Source: Pectobacterium sp. PL152 | GTDB taxonomy: Bacteria > Pseudomonadota > Gammaproteobacteria > Enterobacterales > Enterobacteriaceae | Reading direction: 5' to 3' | DNA: 64,000 nt | NCBI GenBank assembly: GCA_021907015.1 | Contig: CP091064.1 | Coordinates: forward strand, 434,001 to 498,000 | In this document: piece after piece, positions 11,671 through 22,148 of the stretch | Layout: every line of letters starts with the position of its first letter | Position numbering within the stretch: the first letter of the stretch is position 1 | Program-made: the position numbers and the translations under genes | The notes under the pieces: generated by a model | The model's input: only the letters and a program-made list of their open reading frames with translations | Told to the model about the DNA's origin: nothing | The model's database searches: none

Positions 11671-11970
11671 CGAAAATAATCCTTTCTGCATACAATTAGG
11701 GTATGAAAGAGTTCGGTTGAGAATCGCCTCAACGCAATCAGGTTAGCATAGCGTTTTGATGAACATGGACAGGTGAATCGATCAACCTATGAAAAAAAAC
11801 TGATTTCACGGCGAATGATTGCTTAACACAGTAAAAATCCAATATCGTAGAAGATTAGTATTCTTTATCATAAAGATAATGAAATGGTGTTTTAATAAAA
11901 GTGTTCGTAAAACACAATTTTTGACGAGGTTAACGTGTTCGAGCTGTCGGAAATATCACAAGGGGGTTAT
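11671..11970. other. ppsA / ppsR divergent promoter region
   Basis: This 300-base gap is AT-rich from about 11770 to 11930 and should hold both divergent promoters. I see no gene. An alternative GTG start for ppsR lies at 11935. Confidence 0.5.
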
Positions 11971-12791
11971 GTGGAAAGAAGCGTATTTTATGTCTCGGAC
12001 GGTACGGCCATTACGGCAGAGGTACTGGGTCATGCGGTGTTGTCCCAATTCCCCGTGAACACGGTTAGCTATACCTTACCTTTCGTTGAAAGTGAAGCGC
12101 GCGCCAAAGCCGTGTGTGAACAAATCAATACGTTGTATCAGCAAACCGGTGTGCGCCCGCTGGTGTTTTATTCCATCGTCACCCCGACCGTGCGTAACAT
12201 TATTACCAGCAGCGAAGGGTTTTGCCAGGACATCGTACAAGCGCTGGTTGCGCCTCTGCAGGAAGAACTGAACACGCCGCCTACGCCAGTGGCTAACCGC
12301 ACTCACGGTTTGACCGCCAATAATCTGAGCAAATATGACGCCCGTATCGCTGCCATCGACTATACGCTGGCGCACGATGACGGCATCTCGCTACGCAACC
12401 TCGATCAGGCACAGGTCATTCTGCTGGGCGTGTCACGCTGCGGTAAGACACCGACCAGCCTTTATCTGGCGATGCAGTTCGGTATTCGTGCCGCTAACTA
12501 CCCTTTATTGCTGATGATATGGACAACCTGCGCCTGCCGGATGCGTTGAAACCCTTCCAGCACAAGCTCTTCGGGCTCACCATTGATGCAGAACGGCTGG
12601 CGGCCATTAGGGAAGAACGCCGGGGAAACAGCCGCTATGCGTCGCTACGCCAGTGCCGCATGGAGCTCAGCGAAGTTGAAGCGCTATTTCGCAAGCACCA
12701 GGTTAAATATCTCAATACCACTAATTATTCCGTTGAGGAAATTTCCGCCAAAATCATCGACATTCTCGGCATGAGTCGAAGAATGTACTAG
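11971..12791 (+). CDS. ppsR: PEP synthase regulatory kinase/pyrophosphorylase PpsR (frameshifted)
   Basis: PpsR inactivates PEP synthase by ADP-dependent phosphorylation of a Thr near the catalytic His and reverses this by Pi-dependent phosphorolysis. The protein carries the family P-loop [11 protein letters not shown] (residue ~150) and ends MSRRMY as in E. coli. The GTG at 11971 follows an AAGGGGG site and gives the expected N-terminus [13 protein letters not shown]. The GTG at 11935, with its own GAGG, is the alternative. The frame breaks in a T run at 12504-12506; one added T restores [12 protein letters not shown] and a 273-residue protein of normal length. It is divergent from its target ppsA. 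Confidence 0.92.
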
Positions 12792-12926
12792 TACATGATA
12801 GATTTTTTTATCCTAATGCGGTTGTAATGTGCGGCATTTCGTTTATTGTGTGCTCCATCACTTCCCGGCATTTCGCCGCTGCGAAGCAACCTTTTAGTCG
12901 GAAACATAGCCTGAAAACCGTGTCTG

Positions 12927-12961
12927 AAAACATTGTCGTGGTTCAAAAACATTGTCGTGGT
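12927..12961. repeat. Two exact 16-bp direct repeats upstream of aroH
   Basis: AAAACATTGTCGTGGT occurs at 12927-12942 and again at 12946-12961, about 75 to 110 bases before the aroH start. A related GAAAAC motif precedes the first copy. Two phased copies before a gene could be regulator sites or a small duplication. They do not resemble the TrpR operator. The rest of the 12792-13034 gap shows nothing further. Confidence 0.5.
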
Positions 12962-13034
12962 CTGAAAGACCCATCATGTCCACGCTTTTTCAGTAAAGAC
13001 CGGTTTTTGGCTTGACCGCATTCAGAGACAAAAC

Positions 13035-14080
13035 ATGCTACAAACAGATGAACTGCGGAGCGCGCGCATCGAGAGTCTGGTTACGCCCCAAACGTTACTC
13101 GCCAGACTCCCGATCACCCCTGCCGTTGCCGAAAATGTCACCTCGTCACGCAAGAAAATTGAAGCCATTCTAACCGGTCACGATCCACGTCTTCTCGTCG
13201 TGATTGGCCCATGTTCGGTCCATGACACCGACAGTGCGTTAGATTATGCACGCCGTCTGACTATGCTACGCACGCAGTATCAGGACCGGCTGGAAATCGT
13301 CATGCGCACCTATTTTGAAAAACCGCGTACGGTCGTCGGCTGGAAGGGACTCATTTCCGATCCAGCACTCAATGGCACCTTTCAGGTAAACGAAGGGCTG
13401 GAGATTGCACGCCGCCTGCTGCTGGACATCAATCAACTCGGGTTGCCGACCGCGACGGAATTCCTCGATATGGTCACCGGTCAATATATTGCTGACCTGA
13501 TCAGTTGGGGGCGATTGGTGCAAGAACCACCGAAAGCCAGATTCACCGGGAAATGGCCTCAGCGCTATCCTGCCCTGTCGGCTTCAAGAACGGTACAGAC
13601 GGCAACACACGTATCGCCGTCGACGCCATTCGCGCCGCCCGTGCCCAGCATATGTTCCTCTCGCCGGATAAGCAGGGCTTCATGTCGGTCTACAAAACGC
13701 AAGGCAATCCGTTTGGCCACATTATTATGCGCGGCGGGAAAACGCCGAATTACCACGCGGAAGATATCGCTGCCGCCTGCGCTCATCTGCGTGAATTCTC
13801 GCTGCCCGAGCATCTGGTGATCGATTTCAGTCATGCCAACTGTCAGAAACAGCATCGTCGCCAGCTCGACGTGGCCGATGACATCTGCCAGCAAATTCGC
13901 GCCGGCTCACGCGCCATCGCGGGCATCATGGCGGAAAGTTTCTTAATTGAAGGCAACCAGCCGGCGCTCAATCCTCTGGCATTGACGTACGGGCAATCCA
14001 TTACCGATCCTTGTCTGAGCTGGCAGGACACCGAAACGCTGCTGGCTCGTCTGGCAGACGCCGTCGACAGCCGTTTCTAA
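13035..14080 (+). CDS. aroH: 3-deoxy-7-phosphoheptulonate synthase, AroH type (frameshifted)
   Basis: DAHP synthase condenses phosphoenolpyruvate and erythrose 4-phosphate in the first step of the shikimate pathway. Family motifs seen are VVIGPCSVHD (residue ~56), KPRTVVGWKGLISDP, GFKNGTDGN and DFSHANCQKQH. The ppsR-aroH order is that of E. coli, supporting the Trp-sensitive AroH isozyme rather than AroF or AroG. Specificity is inferred from synteny and overall sequence. The frame breaks in a GGGGG run at 13507-13511; one added G restores ISWGAIGARTTESQIHRE and a 348-residue protein, exactly the E. coli length. PEP synthase upstream supplies one of its substrates. Confidence 0.92.
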
Positions 14081-14090
14081 TCCGATACGC

Positions 14091-14133
14091 GCTGGCACAC
14101 TCACCTTCTCCGGTCGTGTGCCAGTTGTTTTTC
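14091..14133 (+). terminator. Rho-independent terminator of aroH
   Basis: Stem CTGGCACAC (14092-14100) and GTGTGCCAG (14116-14124) is followed by TTGTTTTT, 11 bases after the aroH stop codon. Confidence 0.85.
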
Positions 14134-14240
14134 CCTTTCCCGCCGCCTCTCCCACACTCTCGCAGTACGTAAATTCCTCTTACGATTTCTCTGATTCCAC
14201 TTATTAAGAAAACTTCACTTGAGGTTGCGTTTTTGTTACA

Positions 14241-14269
14241 TGAAAATGATTCTCATTCATTGCTATAAT
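14241..14269 (+). promoter_or_regulatory. Fur box and promoter of the hmuSTUV operon
   Basis: TGAAAATGATTCTCA (14241-14255) matches 12 of the 14 defined positions of the 7-1-7 Fur consensus and covers a TGAAAA -35. A perfect TATAAT -10 follows at 14264-14269 after a 17-base spacer, about 30 bases before the hmuS ATG. Iron-repressed haem-uptake transcription is expected. Confidence 0.85.
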
Positions 14270-14300
14270 CAATACGACAACGATTAAGGGAACGAACGAG

Positions 14301-15353
14301 ATGCAGACGTCTATTTACCAACAATACCTCCAGGCTAAAGTTGAACATCCGCGTAAATATGCCCGCGATCTGGCTGCGCTACTCGGCATCAGCGAAGCGG
14401 AACTGACTCACGCCCGTGTCGGACACGATGCACAGCGCCTGCAGGGTGATGCCAAAGTCTGGTTAAGCGCGCTGGAGCAGGTTGGTAATACCAAGTCGAT
14501 CACGCGCAACGAGTACGCCGTGCATGAGCATACGGGCTATTATCAAAACCAGACGCTGGATGGACATGCTGGCCTTATCCTCAACCCGCGCGGATTGGAT
14601 CTGCGTTTGTTCCTCTCTCAATGGGCTTCAGCCTTTGCGCTGCGTGAAAACACCGCGCGTGGAGAGCGTCAAAGCATTCAATTCTTCGATCATCAGGGCG
14701 ATGCGATTCTGAAGGTCTACACAACCGACACTACGGACATGGCCGCCTGGCAGCTATTCATTGAAAAATTCACCAGCAACGAAAACCCCGCGGTGGCACT
14801 TCGTCCGGCAGGCAATGGGACAGCGGCCGAACAGGCGATTGCCCATAATCCTCAGTTTGAAGCAGACTGGCGTGCGATGAAGGATGTGCATGATTTCTTT
14901 ATCCTGCTCAAACGCTATAACCTGACGCGCCAGCAGGCGTTTAACTCGGTCGCTGACGATTTGGCTTACCGGGTAGACAACGATGCGCTGTCACAGATCC
15001 TGTTTGCCGCGCGTGAAGATCAGAACGAAATCATGGTATTTGTCGGCAACCGTGGCTGTGTACAAATTTTCACCGGCACGCTCGAGCGCGTAGAACGTAT
15101 GGAACAACACGCGGAATGGATTAACATCTTTAATAAAGATTTCACTCTGCATCTGATCGAAAGTGCGATTGCTGAAAGCTGGGTGACGCGTAAACCGACG
15201 GTCGATGGTGTCGTGACCAGCCTTGAGCTCTATGCCGCAGACGGCTCTCAAATTGCACAACTCTTCGGGCAACGTACCGAAGGAACGCCGGAACAACAAC
15301 AATGGCGTAACCAAATCGATGCCCTGAAACCGCATAAGGATCTCGCCGCATGA
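14301..15353 (+). CDS. hmuS: Haemin-degrading/haem-trafficking protein HmuS
   Basis: HmuS/HemS proteins bind haem delivered to the cytoplasm by HmuTUV and release its iron or hand it on. The 350-residue length and the duplicated two-half architecture, each half with a conserved segment such as FVGNRGCVQIFTG in the second, fit the family. The ATG at 14301 follows GGGAACGAACGAG, just downstream of a Fur-boxed promoter. Its stop overlaps the hmuT start by four bases (ATGA), so translation is coupled. It is intact, in contrast to the rest of the operon. The outer-membrane receptor hmuR usually found next to it is not in this window. Confidence 0.9.
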   Translation: MQTSIYQQYLQAKVEHPRKYARDLAALLGISEAELTHARVGHDAQRLQGDAKVWLSALEQVGNTKSITRNEYAVHEHTGYYQNQTLDGHAGLILNPRGLDLRLFLSQWASAFALRENTARGERQSIQFFDHQGDAILKVYTTDTTDMAAWQLFIEKFTSNENPAVALRPAGNGTAAEQAIAHNPQFEADWRAMKDVHDFFILLKRYNLTRQQAFNSVADDLAYRVDNDALSQILFAAREDQNEIMVFVGNRGCVQIFTGTLERVERMEQHAEWINIFNKDFTLHLIESAIAESWVTRKPTVDGVVTSLELYAADGSQIAQLFGQRTEGTPEQQQWRNQIDALKPHKDLAA

Positions 15354-16167
15354 AAAACTGGCTATTCCCTCTGCTATTGACACTCCCGCTGGGGGTGTCT
15401 GCTGCCGAACGTATCGTGTCTATCGGCGGCGACGTCACGGAAATCATCTATGCGCTGGGCGCAGAGAAAGATCTGGTTGCACGTGATAGCACCAGCCTAC
15501 ACCCGGAATCCGTGAAGAAACTGCCTGATGTAGGTTACATGCGCCACCTCAATACCGAAGGTATTCTGGCGATGAAACCTTCGCTAGTCCTTGCCAGCGA
15601 TTTGTCTCAGCCTTCTCTCGTCTTACAGCAGGTTGCGGACAGCGGCACCAAAGTGGTTCACGTTTCCGCTCAGCCAGCGCTGGATGCGGTTCCGCAAAAA
15701 ATTAGCGCCATCGCACAGGCGTTGGGTAAAGACACCGAAGGTAAAAACTGACGGAAACCTATCAGCAGCAGTTGGCGGCAGTCAAAACCGCACCATTGCC
15801 TGTCAAGACGCTGTTTATTCTCAACCATGGTGGTATGAGTGCGATGGGCGCAGGCAAAAATACACCGCCAGACACGATCATTCGCCACGCAGGGTTACAG
15901 AATGCCATGCAGAATGTTGAACGTTACCAGCAACTGTCTCAGGAAGGCGTCATTGCCAGCGCGCCAGATCTGATTCTGATCTCCAGCCAGGGGCTGAAGA
16001 CATTGGGCGGTGAAGCGCAAGTCTGGAAATTACCTGGGCTAGAACTGACTCCTGCGGGCAAACACAAGCGTCTGCTGGTCGTCGATGATATGGCAATGCT
16101 GGGCTTTACGCTCGAAACGCCAGCGTTGATGGCAACGCTGCGTCAGACAGCCGAAGCGATCAAATGA
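15350..16167 (+). CDS. hmuT: Haemin ABC transporter periplasmic binding protein HmuT (frameshifted)
   Basis: HmuT binds haem in the periplasm and delivers it to HmuUV. The product has a Sec signal peptide ([18 protein letters not shown]), then the class III binding-protein fold beginning [20 protein letters not shown], with the tyrosine-containing loop [12 protein letters not shown]. The frame breaks in an A run at 15743-15747; one added A joins GKDTEGKK to LTETYQQQ and gives 272 residues, the normal length. It overlaps hmuS and hmuU by four bases each, so all three are translationally coupled. Confidence 0.9.
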
Positions 16168-17167
16168 CGTCACGGTTTCACCCGCGCACGTGGTTGATCG
16201 CCCTGTTGTTGCTCATGGCGGTACTGATGGTGGGTGCCGCCAACATGGGGGCGTTGACGTTGTCACTCAAGACGCTATGGCAGACACCTTTTGACGATCC
16301 GCTCTGGCATATCTGGCTGAACATCCGCATCCCCGCGTGCTACTGGCGATACTCGTCGGCGGCGCGCTGGCCTGTTCCGGCACGATTATGCAAGGACTGT
16401 TTCGCAATCCACTCGCCGATCCCAGTCTGCTTGGCATCAGCAGCGGCGCAGCACTCTGCGTAGCGCTCACTATCGTGCTACCACTCGGTCTTCCCCCTCT
16501 GCTGGCGCTTTACAGCCCGATGTTTGCCGCTTTCGCGGGTAGTCTGGCGATTACCGTTATCATTTTTATCCTCAGCCGCTCCGAACAGGGTGGATTAACG
16601 CGACTGCTGTTGGCAGGTATCGCGCTTAATGCCCTGTGCCTTGCGCTGATCGGCGTCTTAACCTACATCAGCACCGACCAACAATTGCGCCAGTTCTCGC
16701 TTTGGGGTATGGGCAGTCTCGGACAGGCTCAGTGGCCAATGCTGTTGGTTACCAGCACACTGGCGATTCCCGGTATGCTTGCCACGCTGTACTACGCACG
16801 CCGTCTGAATGTATTGCAGTTGGGAGATGAAGAGGCGCATTACCTTGGCATCAACGTAAAGCGGACCAAGTACGCGCTGCTGCTACTGAGTTCACTGCTG
16901 GTGGGTGTCGCCGTGGCGGTCAGCGGCGTGATCGGGTTTATCGGGCTCATTATCCCTCACCTGATGCGTTTGCACGTGGGTGCCGATCATCGCTGGCTCA
17001 TTCCCGGTTCTATCCTCGGCGGTGCCTGTCTGCTGCTGTTTGCCGATACGCTGGCGCGTACGCTGCTTGCTCCGGCAGAAATGCCCGTCGGGCTGTTAAG
17101 TAGCCTGATTGGCGGGCCGTATTTCTTATGGCTGATCGTTCAGCATAAAGGACGTAGTAATGACTGA
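16164..17167 (+). CDS. hmuU: Haemin ABC transporter permease HmuU (frameshifted)
   Basis: HmuU is the FecCD/BtuC-type membrane permease that passes haem from HmuT into the cytoplasm. About ten hydrophobic segments are visible, with the conserved blocks [21 protein letters not shown] and [15 protein letters not shown], the coupling region for the ATPase. The frame breaks in a C run at 16331-16334; one added C restores [14 protein letters not shown] and a 334-residue protein. It overlaps hmuT by four bases and hmuV by eight. Confidence 0.9.
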
Positions 17168-17976
17168 CTCAGCGCTCAACCGGACGTTAGTCGCGCGTCA
17201 TCTACGCTTTCAGACCAACGGTCGCTATCTGACGGATGATGTTTCTCTGGAGCTGCACTGTGGGGAAATCGTCGCGATTATCGGCCCTAACGGCGCGGGG
17301 AAGTCTACCCTGCTCCGTTTATTGACCGGTTATTTGACGCCCGATGACGGTGAATGCCTGTTAGCCGGACAGCCGTTTTCACACTGGCAGCCCGGCGCGC
17401 TGGCAAAAACACGCGCGGTGATGCGCCAGCATAGCGGCATGGCGTTTGCGTTTAGCGTGCGGGATGTCGTCGCGATGGGGCGTTCCCCGCATGGGCGCTA
17501 TCCGAAAAATGATGACGTCATTCAGCAGGTCATGGCACAAACGGGCTGTCTGGAACTGGCGGCGCGAGACTATCGCCACCTTTCAGGCGGAGAGCAGCAG
17601 CGTGTACAGCTCGCTCGCGTGCTGGCGCAGCTGTGGCATCCAGAACCGACGCCAGGCTGGCTGTTTCTCGATGAACCCACGTCGGCGCTGGATTTGTACC
17701 ATCAACAACACCTCTTGCGGTTGCTCAAACAGCTTACGCGTGAACAGCCGTTAGCCGTGTGTTGCGTTCTGCACGACCTGAATCTGGCGGCGCTGTATGC
17801 CGATCGTATCCTGCTGTTGCACGAAGGGAAGCTGGTCGCACAGGGTACGCCTGCGCAGGTGCTACAGGCAGAGACATTGACCCGCTGGTATCGCGCCGAC
17901 CTCAGCGTCGGTTCACACCGGACTACCCCTTCCGCAGGTTTATCTGCGGCAATATATCATTCCTGCTCTGGCTTAG
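17160..17976 (+). CDS. hmuV: Haemin ABC transporter ATPase HmuV (tail altered by indels)
   Basis: HmuV powers haem import. Walker A ([11 protein letters not shown]), Q-loop, signature [11 protein letters not shown] and Walker B ([12 protein letters not shown]) are all present. The unbroken frame runs on to 18020, but the last ~30 residues do not resemble a HmuV tail. Adding one C at each of two C runs near 17917 and 17927 gives the more typical ending [14 protein letters not shown] with a stop at about 17976, which I use. If the uncorrected frame is right the gene ends at 18020 inside selO. It is convergent with selO, and the gene ends share a palindrome. Confidence 0.85.
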
Positions 17977-17987
17977 CTAGAGCAGGA
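17961..17987. terminator. Bidirectional hairpin between hmuV and selO
   Basis: TCCTGCTCT (17961-17969) and AGAGCAGGA (17979-17987) form a perfect 9-base stem spanning the convergent 3' ends of hmuV and selO. There is no strong T tract, so terminator function is likely by position but weakly supported by sequence. Confidence 0.5.
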
Positions 17988-19423
17988 AATCTCCAGATGT
18001 TTGCCCCACTCTGGCGGTAACGCCGCCAGATCGTTCTTATCCGGCTGTTCGTCAAACGGTCGGCACAGCGCCTGATGTAGACGTGTCAGCACGCTAATGT
18101 CATCATTTTCTGCCCGTTCAATCGCCATTTGCGCCAGATAATTACGCAAAATGTATTTCGGGTTCGTCACATTCATCAGTTGACGACGTTCCTCATCACC
18201 CTGCTCTTCCTGTATCAGCCTCTGGCGATAAGTCGCAAACCAGCTATCGAACGCGGCCCTATCGATAAACTCATCACGTAGCGGCGAGTGCGAGGCCCGT
18301 TTTTCACTGTCTGCCAGCAAACGGAACGTGCGGGTGTAGTCGCTGCCTTCCTGCTGCATCAGACGTAACAGCCCAACTAGCACGTCATTATCCTGCGCGC
18401 TCGCGGTAAACAAGCCCAACTTAGCGCGCATCAGCGTGCCATAGTGCTGCATCAGTGCCGGTTCATAGCGGACAAGCGCACGCTCCAGCGTTTCAGTGTC
18501 CATCAACCCCGACAGTGCCTGCGCCAGACGATGTAGATTCCACAGCCCTACGGCAGGCTGATTATCAAACGCATAGCGCCCGCGATGATCGGAGTGGTTA
18601 CAAATAAAGTTGGGTTGATAGGCATCTAAAAAGCCATAAGGGCCGTAGTCGATGGTCAGACCCAGAATCGACATGTTATCCGTATTCATCACGCCGTGTG
18701 AAAAACCCACCGACTGCCAATGTGTAATCAGACGGGCAGTACGTTCCACCACATCACCGAACCACAGTTCATAGCGATGCTCATCGTTCTCCCACTGCGG
18801 CCAATGGCGGGCAATCACATACTCCACCAGTTGACGCACCTTTTCCGGCTCACGGCGATAGTAGAAGTGTTCAAAATGGCCGAACCGCACATGGCTTTCC
18901 GCCACGCGCAGCAGCATGGCGCCCTTTTCCTCCTGCTCACGCTGAACCGGATGTGTGCTGGTGACAATCGTCAGCGCCCGCGTAGTGGGAATCCCCAGAT
19001 GGTGCATCGCTTCCGAGGCCAGAAATTCGCGAATGACTGAACGCAGCACGGCACGACCATCCCCATACGCGAATACGGCGTCAGCCCTGCGCCTTTCAGG
19101 TGCCAATCCATACTGCGACCATCCGCCAGTTGCTGTTCTCCCAGCAGGATGCCGCGCCCGTCGCCCAGTTGGCCGGCCCACATACCAAACTGATGCCCGC
19201 TATAAACCTGTGCCAGCGGCGCCATTCCCGGCAGCAAACGCTCGCCGCTCCAGACGTCATCCTGTTCTGGCGTAAACCAGTCGGAAGACAACCCGAGCTC
19301 CGTGGCCAATCCCTCGCTGTGATAAAGCAGGCGAGCGCCATGTAGCGGCGTAGGCTGTAGCGCGGTATAGAACCCCGGCAGTTGGTGAAAATAGTGATTT
19401 TTGAATAACGGTGTCTGCTGCAT
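17973..19423 (-). CDS. selO: Protein adenylyltransferase SelO (frameshifted)
   Basis: SelO (YdiU) is a pseudokinase-fold enzyme that transfers AMP to Ser/Thr/Tyr of target proteins and functions in oxidative stress. Recognisable blocks are [55 protein letters not shown] and the C-terminal CSS, where many homologues in other taxa have selenocysteine. The frame breaks in a GGGG run (19061-19064 on the plus strand). One added G restores [12 protein letters not shown] and 483 residues, close to E. coli (478). Start [12 protein letters not shown] at 19423. The E. coli order ydiU-ydiV-nlpC-btuD is conserved apart from the lplA insertion. Confidence 0.92.
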
Positions 19424-19607
19424 CCTGTCTCCCGAATACCACCCTGTTCAGGTGAAGAGAGCCACACGCTCACCACACATCGACTAACGGGTATGCAGAA
19501 AGTGTAGAGGGATGGTAATGAAATTAACACGGAGGAAACATAAGGGTATTCGTTTCACAAGCGAGATCCAACCCCCTCACGTCCGAAAAGTAGTTAGACC
19601 GATTGAA

Positions 19608-20331
19608 TTAGCCAATAAGCACCGTGTGTGGCTCAAGTTCGTCAAAATGTACGGCAGGCCACATTTGCCCCTGAACAGCATCAATGTTCAGTAGTCTCAT
19701 TTTGTTCAGAATCGCCACGGTATCGATCTCCTTAGCGACAATACTGATGCCTGAATAGCTGTTTTTAATCGTCCGCAGCAGTGGCTCCATCATCAGCGTA
19801 TTTGCCGGACGCGATAACAGTTGCCTAATAAACTGACGATCCAGCTTCACACCTTGCACCAAGCCATCATGTAAAGGTTTAAGCGTTGTCTTTCCAGAAC
19901 CAAAATTATCCAGCCATAAAGGAAAGGCCTGACTCAGATTCAGCAACATGGCGTTTTCTTTTCCCTGCGAGAGTTGCGGGAAAAATTCATTAATTTCCAA
20001 CAGGACAAAATCAAGACGGTTGATTTCGCCGCGCAGCACCTCAGAATTGATTAAAATCTCTGCTATTTCACGCCCCACCTTCAGAACCAATTGAATACGG
20101 TTATCGACAAACCATGCGGATTTTTCTTTGATAAAAGCAGCTGTTCATGAACCAAATCCTGCTTTTGGCGCGGACTTAATTGCATGAGGAGAATATCAGC
20201 AGGCATGCTCAGCTTGCCCGAAAGACCATTAAAATGGCTTATCATTTCGACAGCCAGCAGCGTTCCATCCAACCTGAATATCGGCCAAAAACGTAGTCAC
20301 TGGTGTAATCAACAGCAAGATGGATGCGCAT
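19608..20331 (-). CDS. ydiV: Degenerate EAL-domain protein YdiV-like (anti-FlhDC) (frameshifted)
   Basis: YdiV is a catalytically inactive EAL-fold protein that in Salmonella and E. coli binds FlhD4C2 and represses flagellar genes. The corrected 241-residue product (start MRIHLAVDYTSDYVF at 20331) aligns along the length of E. coli YdiV (237), including LVLGNLGAG-like LWLDNFGSGKTT and the QG.LWPAV-like VQGQMWPAV. The canonical EAL catalytic residues are absent, as in the family. Breaks lie in A/T runs at 20287-20291 and 20121-20125, and one added base at each restores the frame. It sits between selO and lplA. A role in motility is inferred from the family. Confidence 0.85.
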
Positions 20332-20469
20332 GATCCTGTACTGCATAGCGAACTATAATAATCACATTACGTTATTATTATAGTTGAATCTACAACGCTT
20401 ATCCGCATAACGCACGAAAAGCGTCTTTCTGCTATGCAACAGGACGTATTTAGCAGCGACTTTCACGTT

Positions 20470-21485
20470 TTAGCGTAAACTCTGCTCCAGCCAAGCGGCC
20501 AGTTCCTGCAATTCGTTTTGCTGTTCGGGGAAAGCGGTAATCAGTGCCTGACACGCAGCCGCCATATTTTCCGGGCGATATGCCGTTCCCTGTAATGCGC
20601 AGGCGAGTGCTTCTAACGGCGCGGGGTTCAGGCTATCGGTATAAACCTGCGCGCGGACAATCACGCCCCGCTCCACATCAAAATGTAATTCAACGCCGCC
20701 CCAGGTAAATCGGTTATCGAGTAAATGCGAGAAATCCGGTGCCTGACCGAAATTCCATTCCCAGCTACTTTGACGTGCAAACTGTTCGCTAAATCCCGGT
20801 AGGTCCGGGTAGGCGGAAGGCGAGATGATTTCCGGTTCACACTGTTCGCCGAAATAATCGAAGAAGGCCTGCGTCACCGCCTGGCAGATCACCTGATGAT
20901 CGACAGAGGACAGCAATTCCACCAGATTGGCAACACGAGAACGCACAGACGTAATCCCTTTTGCCTGTAGTTTTTAATGTCTGGGTTCAAGTAATCGGCT
21001 AAACGATTGAGGTCTGCGTTCAGCAGCAGCGTGCCATGATGAAAGCCGCGATCTTTCGTTTCGCGATAGGCAGAACCGGACACCTTGCGCACGCCGTCTG
21101 CGGTTTCCACCACCAGATCGTTACGACCCGAGGCGCTCGCCTTTAATCCCAGCGAACTAAGCGCATCCAGCACGATCTGCGTTGAGACGCTTTTATCGTA
21201 CTCCGGTTTGCCCGCCATGAAGGTAAAGCAGGTATTCCCGAGATCGTGAAAGACCGCCCCACCGCCGCTGCTGCGCCGTGCCAGCTTGATACCATCCTCT
21301 TCCATCCGCCGCGTATTGCACTCTTTCCACGGGTTCTGGGCACGGCCAATGACCACGGTTTCCGCATTGCGCCATAAAAACAACACCCGCTGCGTAGTGG
21401 GCATCTGACGAAAGATGCACTCCTCAACGGCCAGATTAAACCAGGGATCGTAAGAAGCAGAGATCAATAAACGCAGAGAGGACAT
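20470..21485 (-). CDS. lplA: Lipoate-protein ligase A (frameshifted)
   Basis: LplA activates free lipoate with ATP and attaches it to lipoyl domains of 2-oxoacid dehydrogenases and GcvH. The lipoate-binding motif [13 protein letters not shown] and the region [21 protein letters not shown] are present, followed by the small C-terminal domain. Start [15 protein letters not shown] at 21485 matches E. coli LplA, and the upstream eight codons are not conserved. The frame breaks in a T run at 20971-20975 (A run on the coding strand). One added base restores [18 protein letters not shown] and 338 residues, the E. coli length. Its location between ydiV and nlpC differs from E. coli. Confidence 0.93.
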
Positions 21486-21528
21486 AAGTGGATAGCTCCG
21501 TGCCGTCAGCAAAACAAAGGAAGGAAAA

Positions 21529-22005
21529 TTAGATGCGGCGGGCCTGCCAGTAAGCCCGTTTCCAGTACACGTTATCCAGTGACGAGCGAATTACGCCCTG
21601 ACTGGTGGAGGCATGAATAAACTGGTCGTCTTTGTCATAAATACCGACGTGCAACCCACTGCTGCCGCTGCCGGTTTTGAAAAAAACCAAATCACCCGGT
21701 AACAGATTATCGCGGTCAACGCGCTCGCCCAGTTCGGTTTGTTCTTCCGTGGTGCGCGGCAGTTGCATGCCAAACTTATCGCGAAATGTCAGGTAAACAA
21801 AGCCGGAGCAATCGACGCCGTTACGATCCAGTCCGCCATAGCGATAAGGCGTTCTATACCATTGCCCCAGTTGATCGTTTAGCTGCACCATCACCATGAT
21901 CGAATCGCTCAGGCGCGCATTCGGCGGCGGATTATTATGCCGACTACTGCTACAGCCGACCAAAATCAGGCTGGCGAGGATCAAAGCATGTCGTAAACGT
22001 ATCAT
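21529..22005 (-). CDS. nlpC: NlpC/P60-family lipoprotein peptidase
   Basis: NlpC is a lipoprotein cysteine peptidase predicted to cut peptidoglycan peptides. It has a lipoprotein signal ending LILVGC (Cys ~18) and the NlpC/P60 catalytic Cys in [10 protein letters not shown], His in GLHVGIYD and a downstream HAS motif. Start [10 protein letters not shown] at 22005 gives 158 residues, close to E. coli (154). The ORF's first four codons are dropped because they precede the signal peptide. It lies between lplA and btuD, as the last member of the btuCED-nlpC cluster. Confidence 0.92.
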   Translation of the reverse strand: MIRLRHALILASLILVGCSSSRHNNPPPNARLSDSIMVMVQLNDQLGQWYRTPYRYGGLDRNGVDCSGFVYLTFRDKFGMQLPRTTEEQTELGERVDRDNLLPGDLVFFKTGSGSSGLHVGIYDKDDQFIHASTSQGVIRSSLDNVYWKRAYWQARRI

Positions 22006-22148
22006 CGCGATTACCATAAAACCGCCGAGGCCATAGACCTCTAGCGTTTGAAAATACTAGGTATTGGATTAATTTAGCGTTTAATCGGGGTCACTGGCAA
22101 GTAAAGGCGATTTTTCCTATTTTCTGACGCCGTCATTTTCTCACTGCG

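Noticed and set aside
12786-12803. Possible TrpR operator at the ppsR stop (GTACTAGTAC palindrome)
   Set aside because: Only the left half matches the TrpR consensus GNACTAGTTNACTAGTNC; the right half fails at most positions, and the palindrome overlaps the ppsR stop codon, about 240 bases from aroH.
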